NCBI GenBank assembly: GCA_016218575.1
Contig: JACRDN010000019.1
Span: 268,302 to 332,301, forward strand
Length of the DNA stretch: 64,000 nt
From: Elusimicrobiota bacterium
GTDB lineage: Bacteria; Elusimicrobiota; Elusimicrobia; UBA1565; UBA9628
Direction of reading: 5' to 3'
In this document: piece by piece, positions 61,554 to 64,000 of the stretch
Layout: each line of letters begins with the position of its first letter
Numbering within the stretch: the first letter of the stretch is position 1
The notes under the pieces: model-generated
Seen by the model: only the letters and a program-made list of their open reading frames with translations
Told to the model about the DNA's origin: nothing
Database searches by the model: none
Translations under genes and position numbers: made by a program

Positions 61554-61594
61554 TAGGACCTTTGGCGGGAGAGGTCTAGGCCCAATAGCCCTGT
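61554..61594 (+). promoter_or_regulatory. Upstream motif copy D
   Basis: TAGGACCTTTGGC, 7 nt, GGTCTAGGCCCAATAGCCCT, ending 46 nt before the ABC-exporter ATG. Best-preserved copy with B. The halves TAGGACC and GGTCTA could pair. Confidence 0.5.
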
Positions 61595-61640
61595 GAGGCT
61601 TGGGAAAATCAAAATAAAATACCGTAAGCCCGACTATATC

Positions 61641-64000
61641 ATGAGGACAGCGATGCTCCACCGCAAAATCGTAGCTAGCCTTCTCTCATTCTCTTTGGTT
61701 TTTTGCTCGGCCCAGCCCGGTCTGGCGGCTCCCGGCGTTTTCAAGGGCGCTCCCAATAAAGGCGGCGCCAGGGTCTCCCCCATAGCGCTGTCCTTGGCCA
61801 TTCCCCATCCCGGACTGCCGGAAGCAGGCCTCGCCGATCTCATGGAGGGTACGGCCGTAACCTTGGGACCTGGCCTGCCGCTTTCTTGGCACGGAACCGC
61901 GGGCTCCGCCCGGACTCTCGATGCCGCGCGCAATGCTGGGGTCAAGGCGGCGTTTTCCGTTTCTCACGCCGCGGCCCTGGGCTCGGCAGCCGCGTACGCG
62001 GTCCTGTCCGGAATCGCCTGGACCATTCCCTCCTCTAAAAAGATGGGGGCAAGTCCGGTCCAGGACGGAGCGCTCCTGTCCGAGCGCTATGATGCCGTCG
62101 CGCGGGTTCGGCGCGCGTCCGAGGCCGGAGATCCTCCGGCCTCGGCGTCCGCTCCTTTAAACGCCGCCGCTCCCGTTCGCGGCCCGACTCTAGCCAAGCC
62201 GCATCTGCAGCCATCTTCCCGCGCAAGCCAACCGCGAGCCGTCGCCGCCGAGCCTCTGTTGGCCGGGGCAGGGCTTGAGACCAGCGCCCTCGGCCAATTG
62301 GGCGCTGGAATAGTCAGCGCGGGCTTGGCCGCGGCCCTCTACGCGGCCGGGGTGGCGGTATTGCCCTCCTACGCGATCCTTCCGGCGCCTTCTCTTGCGG
62401 ATGTTTTCTCCTATGCCTTACTCAGCACCGCCGCCTTCGGCGGGGCCGCCTCGCTCGGCTTCGGGGTCTTGGGCCTGCGCGTGGCCCTTTCCACTTGGAG
62501 AGAGATCAACGGCGACGCCGCCGCGAGCTCCCGCCCTCTTGCGACGCGGCTCTGGCAGGCCTTGAGCGCTCCCGTGGCCTGGCCCGAGGGCCCGGCCACC
62601 GAGGTTTACCTCAACCTGTCCGCCCGGACCCGGGACGTCATCAACGCCCACGAGGAAGCGCATCGCCAAGGACACGGCGAGCTCGGGGCTTATTTCAAGC
62701 AAGGCTTGGGGCATGTCGAGTATTTGTATGGGGAAACCCGGGATGCAGCCATCGCGGCCGCGCGCGGGATGTGGTCCATCCTTGTCGGCGACCCTGACGT
62801 CGGTCATGTGGTGAAGCATTTACGGCCGGCCATTTATCTCTACGCCTTCTTTTTCCTACTGGATTCGCTCTTGGGCATCGGGATTTCGCGCCTGCTCAAG
62901 CCCATCCTGGACATGGTCTCCTTGGGCGCGGCCGCCAACACGACCTTGCTGGCCTGGCACACCGGGGCGATCGTTTTCGCCTTGCTCCTGTCCATGGTGG
63001 TGCAATGGCTCGAAACCTACCAGGGCCGGCTCGTGGGCCTGCGCGTGACCCGGGAATACCGCGTGTACCTGGCCAAAAAACTCCTTGACATGGAGCTCGG
63101 CTTTCACCGCCGCGAGGAGAACAGCCCCGGGTCCTTGAACAGCCGCATGGTGACCGACACGAACAATCTCACCAACAATATAGACAAGGTGCCTCCGGCG
63201 ATCGTCCATTACGGCGCTTATCTCGCCATCGGCATCCCCCTCATGTGGTCCGTCAGCCCCATGCTGACCTTCTGGGCCGTCCCGGTCCTGGGAACGCTGG
63301 GGTTGATCAACGGGATCATAGGGACCGTGGTCCAGAAGCTCTACTATGACAAGTCCACGGCCATCGCCAAGGTCCGCGACTCGCTCCTCGAATCATTTCA
63401 GAACCTGCGGGTGGTCAAAGCGAGCTCCGCAGAGGGCTTCGAGGAAAAGCGCTTGGCCCAAGGGGCCAACGCCGATTTGCTGTCTTTCAACCGCCAAGAG
63501 GCCGTGGTCTGGGCCAATTACCAGCTTTTAAGCGGGATCGGGGGCTTCATCTCCGGAAGCTTCCTCATCATAGTGGGCGGGGGCATGATGGGGTTCTCCT
63601 TCGGAGACACCCTCACTTTGAGCCTTATCGCGGGCTTTGTCTATGCGGGCTTCAGCGGCGTGGCAAGGCAAATCATCGAATGGGTCAAGAACCGAGCCGG
63701 CACCCGAACGATTCGGAAAATGATGCTGCGGCGGTCCGAGGACCGGGACGACCCCGACGCCGAGCCCTTGACCCAGGTCCGCGGCCACATCCGCGTCCGG
63801 AATTTGACCTTCGCCTATCCCAAGCGGCAGCCCGGAGACCCTGAGGTCAACGTCCTGGACAACCTTTCGTTCGAGGTCCAGCCGGGCCAGACCGCGGCCT
63901 TGGCCGGAGACACCGGCTCGGGCAAGAGCACGATCGCGGCAATCCTAATGAAGCTTTGGCCCCTCAATCGCGGCACGCCCATGGGAACCGTGACCGTGGA
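61641..64000 (+). CDS. Signal-peptide-bearing ABC exporter (permease-ATPase), partial, off the right edge
   Basis: 787 codons, open to the window end. Residues 1-31: signal peptide (IVASLLSFSLVFCSAQPGLAAP). 32-330: Ala/Pro-rich leader with three hydrophobic stretches. His337-Glu-Glu-Ala-His341 (NAHEEAHRQGHGEL) forms an HExxH motif. From about 410: type I exporter membrane domain (LRVTREYRVYLAKKLLDMELGFH), then the ATPase with Walker A GDTGSGKST at 756-763. A signal peptide and an HExxH in front of an ABC exporter are unusual. Substrate unknown; signature motif lies beyond the edge. Confidence 0.8.
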   Translation, partial: MRTAMLHRKIVASLLSFSLVFCSAQPGLAAPGVFKGAPNKGGARVSPIALSLAIPHPGLPEAGLADLMEGTAVTLGPGLPLSWHGTAGSARTLDAARNAGVKAAFSVSHAAALGSAAAYAVLSGIAWTIPSSKKMGASPVQDGALLSERYDAVARVRRASEAGDPPASASAPLNAAAPVRGPTLAKPHLQPSSRASQPRAVAAEPLLAGAGLETSALGQLGAGIVSAGLAAALYAAGVAVLPSYAILPAPSLADVFSYALLSTAAFGGAASLGFGVLGLRVALSTWREINGDAAASSRPLATRLWQALSAPVAWPEGPATEVYLNLSARTRDVINAHEEAHRQGHGELGAYFKQGLGHVEYLYGETRDAAIAAARGMWSILVGDPDVGHVVKHLRPAIYLYAFFFLLDSLLGIGISRLLKPILDMVSLGAAANTTLLAWHTGAIVFALLLSMVVQWLETYQGRLVGLRVTREYRVYLAKKLLDMELGFHRREENSPGSLNSRMVTDTNNLTNNIDKVPPAIVHYGAYLAIGIPLMWSVSPMLTFWAVPVLGTLGLINGIIGTVVQKLYYDKSTAIAKVRDSLLESFQNLRVVKASSAEGFEEKRLAQGANADLLSFNRQEAVVWANYQLLSGIGGFISGSFLIIVGGGMMGFSFGDTLTLSLIAGFVYAGFSGVARQIIEWVKNRAGTRTIRKMMLRRSEDRDDPDAEPLTQVRGHIRVRNLTFAYPKRQPGDPEVNVLDNLSFEVQPGQTAALAGDTGSGKSTIAAILMKLWPLNRGTPMGTVTV

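Noticed and set aside
1..64000. CRISPR array, rRNA, intact insertion sequence or integrase
   Set aside because: No regularly spaced repeats, no rRNA sequence, no transposase or integrase gene found in the window.

Overview
The window is a GC-rich chromosomal segment of a Gram-negative bacterium. The Gram-negative call rests on several beta-barrel outer-membrane proteins, a Bat aerotolerance operon and diaminopimelate (DAP) biosynthesis genes (dapB, lysA). The gene mix would fit an Elusimicrobiota-like lineage, but that placement is inference from style and not from a marker tree. There are no rRNA genes, CRISPR arrays or intact transposases.

Layout. 1-11.6 kb: mostly minus-strand metabolic and exported genes (folK fragment, dapB, creatininase-like hydrolase, aldolase/lyase, peptide-binding protein, M28 peptidase, glycosidase-like protein, rhomboid-like protein), with tRNA-Glu and tRNA-Lys, a plus-strand glycosyltransferase, a SCO1 gene and a 330-bp MITE-like element. 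11.6-27.0 kb: one long plus-strand block, murB-ftsQ-ftsA-ftsZ-pilT-dNK-pgeF-hisC-cmk-plsC-rpsA-TPR-(peptidase/propeller/barrel)-lysA, tightly packed and closed by a strong terminator. 27.0-28.6 kb: gene-poor switch zone where the plus block meets the minus block head-on. It holds a dif-like XerCD site and, 0.6 kb away, a cluster of DnaA-box-like sites. 28.6-34.1 kb: two outer-membrane barrels, a secreted protein and a TPR membrane protein. 34.1-37.5 kb: a lower-GC patch beginning at tRNA-Arg, with a duplicated tRNA half, a VOC gene, a decayed gene and an overlapping CPBP protease / BRO-N / propeller trio. 38.2-49.6 kb: minus-strand housekeeping genes (apt, sigma factor, acyP, two tRNA-Pro, MerR, HU, DUF151 nuclease, gpsA, plsY, hflX, miaA, PilZ, miaB, Fur, aspA). 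49.6-59.1 kb: a translationally coupled Bat operon (moxR, DUF58, batA, batB-batC fusion, batD, batE) led by a HEAT-repeat protein and a class II glutamine amidotransferase. 59.2-64.0 kb: plus-strand OPT-type transporter, apparently frameshifted at its N-terminus, and an ABC exporter running off the right edge. Both carry a signal peptide and a long exported leader before the membrane domain.

How parts fit. The central block couples wall precursor synthesis, Z-ring assembly, nucleotide and lipid supply and translation. gpsA/plsY on the other strand supply phospholipid. miaA/miaB/hflX form the usual tRNA-modification group. dapB and lysA give DAP and lysine.

Best leads: (1) a roughly 40-nt degenerate motif found 34-60 nt upstream of four plus-strand genes for exported or membrane proteins; (2) a dif-like site at the point of gene convergence; (3) a dispersed palindrome carrying DnaA boxes; (4) signal-peptide-bearing polytopic transporters, one with an HExxH motif; (5) a 330-bp element with perfect 33-bp inverted ends; (6) a tRNA-Arg half duplicated around a small insertion.
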